Origin: Streptomyces sp. Y2F8-2
GTDB taxonomy: Bacteria; Actinomycetota; Actinomycetes; Streptomycetales; Streptomycetaceae
Direction: 5' to 3'
Assembly: GCF_014905555.1 (NCBI RefSeq)
Contig: NZ_BNGS01000002.1
Span: 558,001 to 622,000, forward strand
DNA length: 64,000 nucleotides
This document shows, one piece after another, positions 16,010 through 24,635 of this stretch. The position numbers were made by a program, and so were the translations under genes. Every line of letters starts with the position of its first letter. Position 1 is the first letter of the stretch. The notes below the pieces were generated by a model, which saw only the letters and a list, made by a program, of their open reading frames with translations, was not told the DNA's origin and made no database searches.

Positions 16010-17251
16010 TCATGACGTGTACAGAGGGCTGCTCTCCCAGGTGCGGATCGTCCGGTAGTCCGCCTCGATCCGCTCCCGGGTGGCGGCGCTGAGGTAGACG
16101 AAGCCGGGTGAGGTCAACAGGTCCCGGGTGCGGGGCAGTACGTCGCCGGGACGGGCGACGGCGGCGACGGCCACCGCGGTGGGCAGGTCGTTGAAGCGGG
16201 ACGTCCACTGAAGGTCGCGGACCGTGCCGGGGAAGTGGTTGATCAGGGAGACGTAGCGGACGGGCTGCTCCCAGCGCAGCGGCAGCCGGGCCGCTGACAG
16301 CTCCGCCGGGTTGGCGATCGCGGCGGCGAGCAGACCGGCGTGGGAGTGGCCCGCGAGCTTCGCGGAGACCCAGGGCAGCACTCCCCCGCCCAGCCGGGCG
16401 CCAGGGTCGATCAGCACGGGACCGCGGGCGGTGAGCACCACCTCGCTGTGGGCGGCGCCGGTGCGGATGCCGAGCGCGGTCAGCGCCCGCCACAGGTAGG
16501 CGTGCAGGTCGCGGATCTCCGGTGCCCCGGGGTCGGCGGGTTCCTCGAAGTCGAAGACCGGCGCGCCCTCGGGGGTGCGGTCCTTGGTGTACCGCCAGGT
16601 CTCCACCTCGATGTGCCGGCCCTCCACGGAGACCGTGTTGACGTAGTACTCCGGTCCCTGAAGGAACTCCTGGACCAGGGCGGTGTCGTTGCGGTGGCCG
16701 AAGAGGTTCGCGGTGTCCAGCACGGCTGCGGCGGCCCGCCGCGCCTCGGCAGCCGTACGGCAGATGCGGACGTGGTCGGAGCCGGCGCTGTCCACCGGCT
16801 TGACCACCACGGCGTCCAGTCCGCTGCCGGAGAACCACCGGGCTGCCTCGTCGGCGGTCGTCACCAGCGTGCTGAGCGGGGCGTCCAGGCCGGCCGCGCG
16901 CAGCACCTCGGCCATACGGAACTTGCTGCGCCGGGCGGGCGCCAGGCCGACGTCGTTGCCCGGCAGCCCGGCCAGCTGCGCCAGCCGGTCGGCCAGGATG
17001 ACGCCGGTCTCGGTGCCGGCGACGACGTGCCGCACGCCGCGCTCGGTGAGACGGGCCGCGACCGCCTCCGGGTCGGGGTCGTAGCCGAGGTCCTCGGCGT
17101 AGTCGGCGGGATGGAAGGTGGGAACGTAGTACGGGGCGAGGGTGGGGCCGCTGCGCACGTGCAGCACCTCGGCGCCGCGGTCGAGCAGTTCCTTCACGAG
17201 CTGCGCCCCGGTGGAGTAGCCGTCGACGACGGCCACACGGAGTGCGGACAT
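16010..17251 (-). CDS. ATP-grasp carboxylate-amine ligase
   Basis: 413 residues with biotin-carboxylase-like organisation: Rossmann start RVAVVDGYSTGAQLVKELL, central DAVVVKPVDSAGSDHVRIC near residue 148, QEFLQGPEYYVNTVSVEG near 197, and the metal-binding region EVVLTARGPVLIDPGARLGGG near 275. Such proteins (the BacD group) ligate amino acids to carboxylates. The usual Glu-x-Asn pair of the second metal site appears here as Asp-Pro-Gly, which is seen in some members but deserves modelling. It is different in sequence from the two PGM1-type ligases. ATG 17251 is preceded by GAGAGGAC. It lies between a PGM1-type ligase and the SDR in one operon. Confidence 0.85.
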   Translation of the reverse strand: MSALRVAVVDGYSTGAQLVKELLDRGAEVLHVRSGPTLAPYYVPTFHPADYAEDLGYDPDPEAVAARLTERGVRHVVAGTETGVILADRLAQLAGLPGNDVGLAPARRSKFRMAEVLRAAGLDAPLSTLVTTADEAARWFSGSGLDAVVVKPVDSAGSDHVRICRTAAEARRAAAAVLDTANLFGHRNDTALVQEFLQGPEYYVNTVSVEGRHIEVETWRYTKDRTPEGAPVFDFEEPADPGAPEIRDLHAYLWRALTALGIRTGAAHSEVVLTARGPVLIDPGARLGGGVLPWVSAKLAGHSHAGLLAAAIANPAELSAARLPLRWEQPVRYVSLINHFPGTVRDLQWTSRFNDLPTAVAVAAVARPGDVLPRTRDLLTSPGFVYLSAATRERIEADYRTIRTWESSPLYTS

Positions 17252-17276
17252 GGATGGTCGTCCTCTCTTGTCCGGG

Positions 17277-18017
17277 CTAGGCGCTCAGTCCGCCGTCGAT
17301 CACCAGGTCGTGGCCCACGACGAAGGCCGCGGCGGGCGAGGCCAGCCACAGCACCGCGGCGGCGATCTCCTCGGGGCGGGCCAGGCGGCCGGCGGGGATG
17401 TCGCGGGCCACCCGGTCGTCCCGGTCGGCGGGGGTCTCACCGGGCCAGAGGGCCATCGCGGTGTCGGTGGGGCCGGGGCTGACCGCGTTGATGCGGATGC
17501 CGTGCGGGATGTACTCGCGGGCCGCGGAGCGGGTGAGCGTGCTGAGCGCGGACTTGCTGGCCGCGTACGCGGACTGGTGGGTCACGCGCATGTGCGGCCC
17601 GATCCGTGACGAGACGTTGACGATGGCGCCGCCGCCCTGGCGGAGCATGTGCTCGATCTCGTACTTCATGCACAGCCAGGTGCCGTTGACGTTGACGGAG
17701 ACGACCTCCTCCCACTCGGCGGGGGTCATGTCGGCCGTCAGGCCCCAGGACGGCAGCCCGGCACAGTTGACCGCGGTGTCCAGGCTGCCGTAGCGGTCGA
17801 CGGCCGCACCGGCCGCGCGGGCCGCCTCATCGGGGACCGTGATGTCGGCGAGGACGTGGGAGGCGGTGCCGCCGTTCTCCTCGATCGCCTTGACGGTTTC
17901 GATGAGCGTGTGTGCCCGGCGGCCGGCCACGACCACCTTCGCCCCCTGGGCCGCGAGGGCGACGGCCGTGGCCCGTCCTATGCCGGAACCACCCCCGGTC
18001 ACCAGGGCCGTCCGCAT
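17277..18017 (-). CDS. short-chain dehydrogenase/reductase (candidate DHHA dehydrogenase)
   Basis: 246 residues. The cofactor motif is TGGGSGIG at residues 7-14, then NCAG near 87, the catalytic Ser in NVSSRIG and the Tyr-x3-Lys in SAYAASKSAL near 153. ATG 18017 shares one base with the stop of the second PGM1-type ligase (TGATG), so the frame upstream of it is shadow. In other pathways that use ADIC synthase and a PhzD-like isochorismatase without the rest of the phenazine genes (for example the benzoxazole polyether route), an SDR oxidises dihydro-hydroxyanthranilate to 3-hydroxyanthranilate. That role fits here but is inferred from neighbours; the sequence alone says only SDR. Confidence 0.85.
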   Translation of the reverse strand: MRTALVTGGGSGIGRATAVALAAQGAKVVVAGRRAHTLIETVKAIEENGGTASHVLADITVPDEAARAAGAAVDRYGSLDTAVNCAGLPSWGLTADMTPAEWEEVVSVNVNGTWLCMKYEIEHMLRQGGGAIVNVSSRIGPHMRVTHQSAYAASKSALSTLTRSAAREYIPHGIRINAVSPGPTDTAMALWPGETPADRDDRVARDIPAGRLARPEEIAAAVLWLASPAAAFVVGHDLVIDGGLSA

Positions 18018-19357
18018 CAGTCGTCCTCCAGGCCCAGGACCCGGATCAGCCGGGTCTCCATGGCCTGTGCCTCGGGCAGGCCGGGGGCCACGATGAGGCA
18101 CTGGCCGGAGGGGCCGGGCGTGCCGTGGCTGTCGCCGGCGATGACGACCCCGGTCCGGGTCGCCGGGTCGAAGGCGAGGCCCTGCTCCTCGAGGGTCGCC
18201 ACCGCCCGGGCCAGGGAGTCCCAGCCGCAGCGGCTGCGGGCGATGAGGGCACGGTCGCGCCAGTGCTCGGGGCCCAGCAGATGGGCGCCGATACGGTGGA
18301 TGTGCGTGGAGCCGCCGACGCGTCCGTTGAACTCGTTGAAGAGGATCTCACCGGTGGGGACGACGATCGCGTCGATGCTCATCGGTCCCCGGTACCCGAG
18401 GGCCCGCACGGTGTCGCCGATGCGCCGGGCGTGGTCCAGGAAGCCCGGGAAGGACGGCAGGTCCGCCGAGGGCGGCGGGATGACCAGGCCGTTGTTGACG
18501 GGCGCCATGCGCATCTCGCCGTAGCCGACGGTGGTGACGTCCTCGTCGGTGATGTACAGCTCGATGTAGATGGGGACGGAGCCGTCGATGTACCCCTCCA
18601 CGACGACCCGGCGGCGGCCGTCGTGGCTGTAGCGGTCCCACGCGCCGGTCAGATGCCGGAGCAGGGCGGTGTCGTCCAGGGGGTCGAGCACGGTGACGCG
18701 CTCGGCGCCGTACCCCTGAAGGCCCTCGGCCGGAGTCAGGATCTCGTTGCCGTATCCGCCGCCGTGCACGTCCTGTTTGACGATCACCGGCTGCCCTGCG
18801 CGCAGCAGCGGCCGGACGAACTCCGCCGCCTCGTCGACGGAGGCGACGGTGCGGCCGTGGGGCACGGGTATGCCGATCCCGGCGGCCAGCGTACGGAAGA
18901 ACGTCTTGCTGTTGACGAGTTCGTTCCCGCCGGCTCGCAGGAAGGCTGCCGCGGGCAGTGGATCCTTCAGTTCCAGGGATTCCGCGAGGCCTGTTATCGC
19001 GGCATCCACGTAGAAGGGAAGGAGCCGGTCGGCGCCGCGTTCGGCCGCGAGCTTCTTCAATTGCCCGACGAATTCCGGATGGTGCAGCCGGTCGTCGTAG
19101 AGCAGCGCACTTCCCTGGCGGCCCGGCGGCGGCACCAGCACAACCGGACGGGAATCCTCGATGCCGAGTCTCCGCCACACGTACGAGAGGAATTCCGGGT
19201 CCGGTTCGGTGGGCAGCACGATGATGTCGTTCGCCCCCGCACACCAGGCCAGGCGGTGGGTCACCGCGGCGAGGTAGGTGAGGTACTCGGCCGGGAGAGC
19301 GCGGTCGCCTTCGACGGTCTCCTCGGTCAACTGGTTTCCGATGATGATTTTGGCCAT
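18017..19357 (-). CDS. PGM1-type ATP-grasp peptide ligase (second copy)
   Basis: 446 residues. It aligns by eye along its whole length with the first copy: GGNELVNSKTFFRTLAAGIG, VIVKQDVHGGGYGNEILTP, GYGEMRMAPVNNGLVIPPPS, FNEFNGRVGGSTHIH, and a shared end GLAFDPATRTGVVI. It is first in the minus-strand operon; ATG 19357 has GGAGG 12 nt upstream. The open frame continues to 20680, but that extension lies opposite the DAHP synthase gene. Its first 130 codons use more A/T-ending codons than the neighbours. Two related ligases in one operon suggest two successive peptide-bond steps or alternative substrates (inference). Confidence 0.87.
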   Translation of the reverse strand: MAKIIIGNQLTEETVEGDRALPAEYLTYLAAVTHRLAWCAGANDIIVLPTEPDPEFLSYVWRRLGIEDSRPVVLVPPPGRQGSALLYDDRLHHPEFVGQLKKLAAERGADRLLPFYVDAAITGLAESLELKDPLPAAAFLRAGGNELVNSKTFFRTLAAGIGIPVPHGRTVASVDEAAEFVRPLLRAGQPVIVKQDVHGGGYGNEILTPAEGLQGYGAERVTVLDPLDDTALLRHLTGAWDRYSHDGRRRVVVEGYIDGSVPIYIELYITDEDVTTVGYGEMRMAPVNNGLVIPPPSADLPSFPGFLDHARRIGDTVRALGYRGPMSIDAIVVPTGEILFNEFNGRVGGSTHIHRIGAHLLGPEHWRDRALIARSRCGWDSLARAVATLEEQGLAFDPATRTGVVIAGDSHGTPGPSGQCLIVAPGLPEAQAMETRLIRVLGLEDD

Positions 19358-19440
19358 TGTCGTGCTTGCCTCCGGGTAAGGTTCCGCCTTGTGAGCGACC
19401 GACACCGAAGGACAGGATCCAGGGGCCTTTCGAATTCCAG

Positions 19441-19506
19441 CAACTACCCGACCGAGTAGGTGGGGAGAAAGGCGGATCACCGCCCACCTACCCAAGTGAG
19501 TAGGTG
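19441..19506. promoter_or_regulatory. paired operators between the two arms of the biosynthetic cluster
   Basis: CACCTAC-n8-GTAGGTG at 19485-19506 is a perfect dyad. CAACTAC-n8-GTAGGTG at 19441-19462 is the same dyad with one arm mismatch. Both share CTAC-CC-n6-GTAG, and the centres are 44 bp apart. They occupy the 216-bp gap between the divergent operons. Size and spacing suit a dimeric TetR- or MarR-type protein, though none is encoded in the cluster; the cluster LuxR protein would be expected to prefer another kind of site. Confidence 0.7.
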
Positions 19507-19573
19507 CTTTTCGGATCACCTCTCCGTAGGCTTCCGGTGCGTATTCCGCCCGGTCGATCGAGGAGACCATGAG

Positions 19574-20818
19574 GTGAATGGACAGGCGCTCGCCGGTTCC
19601 GGCGTCGGCCTGAGGCCCCTGCCGGACGACGAGATCCGGCACTGGCGGCGGTTCCCGGCCCACCAGCAGCCGGAGTGGCACGAGACGGCGGAACCCGCCG
19701 TGAAGACCCTGACCGATCTCCCCGGACTTGTCGACGAGGACGAGGTCGACACGTTCGGCGCACTGCTCGCCGAGGCGGCCTCCGGCGCCCTCGGTGTCGT
19801 CCAGGCCGGGGACTGTGCCGAGGATCCCGGACACTGTGTACCCGAACGGCTCTCGGCCAAGGCGGAGTTGCTGCGCACCCTGGCGTCCGCGCTGACCGCT
19901 GCGACGGGCCGCGAGACCGTGACGGTCGGACGCATCGCCGGCCAGTTCGCCAAGCCGCGGTCCCGGGCGACCGAAGTGGTCGACGGCGTCGCCCTGCCGT
20001 CGTTCCGCGGCCTGATGGTCAACGCCCCCGACCCCGACCCGGCGGCCCGCAGACCGGACCCCGGCCGGCTGCTCACCTGCTACGCGGCGGCCCGCACCGC
20101 GGTGGAGTTCCTGCGTGAGCACACCGCGCCGGGCGAGCCGTACCGCAGGATCTGGACCAGCCACGAGGCCCTGGTGCTCGACTACGAACTGCCGCTCGCC
20201 CGCCGGACCCCGGACGGCCGGCTGCTGCTGACCTCCACCCACTGGCCCTGGGTGGGCGACCGCACCCGTGACCCTGAGGGCGCCCACGTGCGGCTGCTCG
20301 CGGAGGTGGCCAACCCCGTGGCGTGCAAGGTCGGCCCCACCATGACCACCGCCGCGCTGCTGCGGCTGTGCGCCCTGCTCGACCCGCACCGCACGCCGGG
20401 CCGGCTGACCCTGATCGCCCGCATGGGGCCCGGCCAGGCGGCCCGCCGGCTGCCCGGACTCGTCGCCGCCGTACGTGCAGCGGGCCACCCGGTGCTGTGG
20501 CTGTGCGACCCGCTGCACGCCAACACGATCACCGCGCCGGACGGTCTGAAGACCCGCGTCGTCGCGACGGCCGTGGCCGAGATACGGGCGTTCTGCGCCG
20601 CCGTCCAGGCGGCGGGCGGCGTGGCCGGCGGCCTGCACCTGGAGGCGACCCCCGAACCGGTCGCCGAATGCCTGTGGCACGCCTCGGAGGTACGGCCCGA
20701 CGACCCCGCCGCCTACACGACACTGTGCGATCCCCGCCTCAACCGCGCCCAGGCGCTGGTCGCCGTGGAGGCGTGGCGGTGCGCCGGTGCGCCCGGGACC
20801 GAGGAGGACGTCCGATGA
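19574..20818 (+). CDS. class II DAHP synthase, secondary-metabolism type
   Basis: 414 residues. Class II signatures are present in order: QAGDCAED near residue 76, GRIAGQFAKPRS near 118, WTSHEALVLDYE, HWPWVGDRTR near 222, KVGPTMT, LIARMGPG, WLCDPLHANT near 313 and GGLHLEATPEPVAEC near 350. It condenses phosphoenolpyruvate with erythrose 4-phosphate at the head of the shikimate pathway. The length is near the short PhzC-like forms dedicated to phenazine or other antibiotics rather than the longer housekeeping enzyme. GTG 19574 follows AGGAG. First gene of the right arm; its stop overlaps the isochorismatase start (ATGA). Confidence 0.92.
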   Translation: MNGQALAGSGVGLRPLPDDEIRHWRRFPAHQQPEWHETAEPAVKTLTDLPGLVDEDEVDTFGALLAEAASGALGVVQAGDCAEDPGHCVPERLSAKAELLRTLASALTAATGRETVTVGRIAGQFAKPRSRATEVVDGVALPSFRGLMVNAPDPDPAARRPDPGRLLTCYAAARTAVEFLREHTAPGEPYRRIWTSHEALVLDYELPLARRTPDGRLLLTSTHWPWVGDRTRDPEGAHVRLLAEVANPVACKVGPTMTTAALLRLCALLDPHRTPGRLTLIARMGPGQAARRLPGLVAAVRAAGHPVLWLCDPLHANTITAPDGLKTRVVATAVAEIRAFCAAVQAAGGVAGGLHLEATPEPVAECLWHASEVRPDDPAAYTTLCDPRLNRAQALVAVEAWRCAGAPGTEEDVR

Positions 20819-21471
20819 CCTCGATCGCCCCCATCGCCCCTTACGACCTGCCCGTGGAGGCGCTCACCGGAGCCGACCGCACCGGTTGGCGTCCCGACCC
20901 GCGCCGTGCCGCGCTGCTCGTCCACGACATGCAGCGGTACTTCCTGCGCCCGTTCCGCCAGGACGTCCCGCCGCTGTCGGTGGCGCTGCCCAACGCCGTG
21001 CTGCTGCGTCAGACGTGTGCATCGGTCGGCGTGCCCGTCTTCTACACGGCTCAGCCCGGCGGCATGACCGAGGAACAGCGCGGGCTGCTCGGCGCGTTCT
21101 GGGGCCCCGGCATGGCCGCCGCCCCCGAGGACCGGCTCGTCGTCGACGAGCTCGCACCGGCCGCGGCGGACCGGGTGCTGACCAAGTGGCGCTACAGCGC
21201 CTTCCAGCGGACCGCGCTCCTGGACCTGTTGCGCGCCGCGGGCCGCGACCAGCTCATCGTCTGCGGTGTCTACGCTCACCTCGGCTGTCTGATCACCGCC
21301 GTGGACGCCTTCAGCCACGACATCCAGCCGTTCCTGGTGACCGACGCGGTGGCCGACTTCAGCGCCGAGGACCACCGCCTGGCCGTGTCGTACGCGGGTC
21401 ACGCCTGCGCGGCGACACCGACCACCAAGCAGGTCGTCGAGGACCTGCTGCGCGGGGAGGGTGCGCAGTGA
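20815..21471 (+). CDS. PhzD-like isochorismatase
   Basis: 218 residues, cysteine-hydrolase fold. Catalytic Asp is in LLVHDMQRYFLRPF near residue 42, Lys in TKWRYSAFQRT near 124, and the third site is GVYAHLGCLITAVDAFS near 155. The GVYAH form is characteristic of PhzD, which hydrolyses 2-amino-2-deoxyisochorismate to trans-2,3-dihydro-3-hydroxyanthranilate (DHHA) and pyruvate. Both ends overlap neighbours in ATGA/GTGA motifs, so production is coupled to the DAHP synthase and the ADIC synthase. No carrier-protein domain is fused, unlike EntB. Confidence 0.9.
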   Translation: MTSIAPIAPYDLPVEALTGADRTGWRPDPRRAALLVHDMQRYFLRPFRQDVPPLSVALPNAVLLRQTCASVGVPVFYTAQPGGMTEEQRGLLGAFWGPGMAAAPEDRLVVDELAPAAADRVLTKWRYSAFQRTALLDLLRAAGRDQLIVCGVYAHLGCLITAVDAFSHDIQPFLVTDAVADFSAEDHRLAVSYAGHACAATPTTKQVVEDLLRGEGAQ

Positions 21472-23402
21472 GGCCGCTTGAGACCCTGTGGCAGGGGCCG
21501 GACGTCCGTCCCTTCGCGCTGCTCCACCGTCCGGAGTCCGCGCCCGGAGTCGTCGAGGTGCTCACCGGCGACGTCACCGAACTGCGGAGCCTGGACCGAC
21601 TGCCCGCACCCGACCCCCGAGGAGGCCGTCACCAGACGCTCGCGGTGCTGCCGTACCGCCAGATCGGCGAGCGGGGCTTCGCGTTCCCGGAGGACCACGC
21701 GCCGCTGCTCGCGCTGGCCGTGGACGAGCAGTGGACGCTGCCCCTTCAGGAGGCGCTGCGCCGGCTCCCCGACGAGCCGATCACGTTGACGGACGCCGGG
21801 TTCGACGTCGACGACGACGCGTACGCCGACACCGTCCGCCGGCTGATCGCGGAGGAGATAGGGCGCGGCGAGGGCGCCAACTTCGTCGTCAAGCGCTCCT
21901 TCACCGCCCGCATCGACGGCTACTCCCCCCGGCTCGCCTGCGCCCTGCTGCACCGGCTGCTGCTCCAGGAGGGCGGCGCCCACTGGACGTTCGCGGTGTA
22001 CACGGGGGAGCACACCTTCGTGGGCGCCAGCCCCGAGCGCCACATCAGCCTGCGCGACGGTACGGCCGTCATGAATCCGATCAGCGGCACCTACCGGTTC
22101 CCCGAGGACGGTCCGAGCCTCGCCGGAACGCTGGAGTTCCTCGCCGACACCAAGGAGTCGGACGAGCTGTACATGGTGGTCGACGAGGAACTGAAGATGA
22201 TGGCCTCGGTGTGCGAGGGCGGCGGCCGGGTCGTCGGACCGCGGCTGAAGGAGATGGCGCATCTCGCGCACACCGAGTACTTCATCGAGGGCCGCTCCAC
22301 GCTGCCCGTGCACGAGGTGCTGCGGCGCACACTGTTCGCCCCGACCGTCACCGGCTCACCGCTGGAGAGCGCCTGCCGGGCCATCGCCCGCTACGAGCCG
22401 CAGGGCCGCGGCTATTACAGCGGCGCGCTGGCCCTGATCGGCACCGGCCCGCGGGGCCTGCCGGAGCTGGATTCCGCGATCCTCATCCGTACCGCGCACA
22501 TCGACCGATCGGGCGGCCTGAGCCTCGGCGTCGGCGCCACCGTCGTACGGCACTCCGACCCGGCCGCGGAGGCGGCGGAGACCCGGGCCAAGGCGGCCGG
22601 CCTGCTGCGCGCGCTGCAGGGCCCGCCACCCGGGGCCGCCGCGCGCGGGGCCGGCCGCCGGCCGCTGGCGGACGAGCCCGCGGTACGCCGGGCGCTGGCG
22701 GACCGGAACACGGGGCTGGCACGGTTCTGGCTGGCCGGACAGGGCGAGGACGGTCCCCCGGCCGCCCTCTCCGGCCACCGGATCCTGGTGATCGACGCGG
22801 AGGACAGCTTCACCGCCATGCTGGCGCACCAGATCCGTACGCTGGGACCGGAGGTGACGGTACGCCGGTACGACGAGGCCGTCGATCCGGCCGCGTACGA
22901 CCTGGTGCTGGCCGGCCCCGGTCCCGGTGATCCCCGTGACCTCGCCCATCCGAAGATCGCAGCGTTGCGTGCGACCCTGCGCGAGGTGCTGGCGCACCGG
23001 CGGCCGTTGCTCGCCGTCTGCCTCGGGCACCAGGTGCTCAGCGGGCTCCTGGGGCTGGAACTGATCCGGCGCGAGCGCCCGAACCAGGGGCTGCGGCGCG
23101 AGATCGACCTGTTCGGCCGGCGGGTGCGGGTCGGCTTCTACAACACCTTCGCCGCCCGCGCCGGCACCGGCACCCTGCCGCCCGGGATCCTGGACCGCTG
23201 CGTCGACGTCTGCCGGGACGAGGCGACGGACGAGGTGCACGCCCTGCGCGCGCCCGGACTGCGTTCCTTCCAGTTCCACCCCGAATCGGTGCTCAGCACG
23301 GACGGGTTCGGTGTCCTCGCACAAACCCTGGAGGAGTTGCTGCCGCGTCCCGTTCCGCACCCGGCCTCGTCCCCCGCGCCCGCCTCGTACGCCCTGAAGT
23401 GA
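21468..23402 (+). CDS. PhzE-like 2-amino-2-deoxyisochorismate (ADIC) synthase, TrpE-TrpG fusion
   Basis: 644 residues. The N-terminal chorismate-binding domain shows NPISGTYRFPEDG near residue 203, ADTKESDELYMVVDEELK near 226 and RGYYSGALALIG near 310. The C-terminal glutamine amidotransferase has the nucleophile in AVCLGHQVLSGLLG near 520 and the His-Glu pair in FQFHPESVLS near 605. Such fusions are either anthranilate synthases or PhzE; overlap with a PhzD-like gene and the absence of trp genes favour ADIC synthesis, in which chorismate is aminated without loss of pyruvate. GTG 21468 overlaps the preceding stop. Confidence 0.9.
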   Translation: MRPLETLWQGPDVRPFALLHRPESAPGVVEVLTGDVTELRSLDRLPAPDPRGGRHQTLAVLPYRQIGERGFAFPEDHAPLLALAVDEQWTLPLQEALRRLPDEPITLTDAGFDVDDDAYADTVRRLIAEEIGRGEGANFVVKRSFTARIDGYSPRLACALLHRLLLQEGGAHWTFAVYTGEHTFVGASPERHISLRDGTAVMNPISGTYRFPEDGPSLAGTLEFLADTKESDELYMVVDEELKMMASVCEGGGRVVGPRLKEMAHLAHTEYFIEGRSTLPVHEVLRRTLFAPTVTGSPLESACRAIARYEPQGRGYYSGALALIGTGPRGLPELDSAILIRTAHIDRSGGLSLGVGATVVRHSDPAAEAAETRAKAAGLLRALQGPPPGAAARGAGRRPLADEPAVRRALADRNTGLARFWLAGQGEDGPPAALSGHRILVIDAEDSFTAMLAHQIRTLGPEVTVRRYDEAVDPAAYDLVLAGPGPGDPRDLAHPKIAALRATLREVLAHRRPLLAVCLGHQVLSGLLGLELIRRERPNQGLRREIDLFGRRVRVGFYNTFAARAGTGTLPPGILDRCVDVCRDEATDEVHALRAPGLRSFQFHPESVLSTDGFGVLAQTLEELLPRPVPHPASSPAPASYALK

Positions 23403-23411
23403 GAGCCGCCC

Positions 23412-24635
23412 ATGAGTTACCGCACGATCCTCACCCGGCAGACCGGCGCCTGGGCCTTCACCGCGTCCATGACCCGGCTGCCCGTCGCGATGGCGCCGCT
23501 GGCCATGGTCTTCCTCGGCCACGGGGCCACCGGTGGCTACTCGACGGGCAGCGTGCTCGCCGCGTTCTTCATCGCGGGTGAAGTGGTGGGCGCCTGGGCC
23601 CTGGGCACGTTCCTGCATCCGCGCCGGCTGCGCCTGCACCTGTCGACGGGGCTCGGTGTCGGAGCGGCGGCGTTCACCGCGCTCGCCCTGTGGCCCGACG
23701 CGGCGCTGCCCGTCCTCGCCGCCGCCTCGTTCGTGGCCGGCGGGGCGCCCGCGGCGAGCCCCGGCGCTCTGCGTACGCTGCTGACCTCCGTGGTGGACGA
23801 CAAGGACGTCGCCCGGGCGTTCAGCGCGGACTCCATCCTCACGGAACTGGTGTGGCTCGCAGCGCCCGGCCTGGTGGTGCTGCTCGCCCTTCAGGCCGGT
23901 CCGGGCGTGCCGATGGCGGTGTGCGCGCTGTGTCTCGTGCTCGGCACGGCGATGGTGTTCACACTCCGCTCCGCCAAGGCGGTGGAGGCGGACGCGGCCG
24001 AGGGCGGTGAACGAGCGCCCACCTCCCTGGTGCTGTCCGGCTGGCCCATCTACGTCACCAGTGCGGCGGCGATGTCCCTGATGGCCGTCTCCGAACTGGT
24101 TCTGACCCCGCTGTTGCAGTACCGCGACCTGCCGGTCGGCCTGGCCGGTGTGCTGCTGACGGTGTTCGCGGGTCTGTCGGCCCTCGGCGCCTTCGTCTAC
24201 GGGCTCAGGTCCTGGCCGGGCACGGCCAGGACGCACAGTCTGGTCTGTCTGGTCGGCACCGCCGCCGGCATCACCGTCGTGGCGCTCGTACCGGGCCTGA
24301 CCGGTATCGTCCTGGGCTTCCTCGCGGCGGGCGTCCTGCAGGCCGTGGTCATGGTGACCCGCAACCTCTCGCTGCGCGAGGCGCTGCCGAGCAGCGCCCA
24401 CACCGCGGGCTACTCGGTGATGTACGCCGTCCAGGGCATCGGCTACTCGCTGTCGGCGGTCTTCGCCGCGGTGATGCTCGACCGGTCCACGCCCAGCGCC
24501 GCCATCCTCACCGGGGTGGCGTTCACCCTGCTGCTGACCGCCGTCAGCACCCTGGCCGAGCGGCGCGCGCAGCCCGCCCCGGCACCTCTTCCCGTAAAGA
24601 AGCAGTGCGAGACTCCGGAGAGCAGCCCTTCATGA
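23412..24635 (+). CDS. MFS transporter (putative exporter of the cluster product)
   Basis: 407 residues with about 12 hydrophobic segments. It includes an early ILTRQTGAWAFTASMTRLP region, a basic inter-helix loop at HPRRLRLH, and a short charged central loop around residue 190-200, as in drug-efflux MFS proteins. The C-terminal tail after the last helix is hydrophilic. It begins 9 bp after the ADIC synthase gene, and its stop overlaps the amine oxidase start (ATGA). Export or self-resistance is the usual role of an MFS gene in this setting; import cannot be excluded. Confidence 0.85.
   Translation: MSYRTILTRQTGAWAFTASMTRLPVAMAPLAMVFLGHGATGGYSTGSVLAAFFIAGEVVGAWALGTFLHPRRLRLHLSTGLGVGAAAFTALALWPDAALPVLAAASFVAGGAPAASPGALRTLLTSVVDDKDVARAFSADSILTELVWLAAPGLVVLLALQAGPGVPMAVCALCLVLGTAMVFTLRSAKAVEADAAEGGERAPTSLVLSGWPIYVTSAAAMSLMAVSELVLTPLLQYRDLPVGLAGVLLTVFAGLSALGAFVYGLRSWPGTARTHSLVCLVGTAAGITVVALVPGLTGIVLGFLAAGVLQAVVMVTRNLSLREALPSSAHTAGYSVMYAVQGIGYSLSAVFAAVMLDRSTPSAAILTGVAFTLLLTAVSTLAERRAQPAPAPLPVKKQCETPESSPS

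Noticed and set aside
19358..20680. N-terminal extension of the second PGM1-type ligase
   Set aside because: The extension is antisense to the DAHP synthase and has no ligase motifs; ATG 19357 gives the family length.
21468..23402. Primary-metabolism anthranilate synthase
   Set aside because: The TrpE-TrpG fusion could make anthranilate, but overlapping translation with a PhzD-like isochorismatase and lack of other trp genes favour ADIC synthase.
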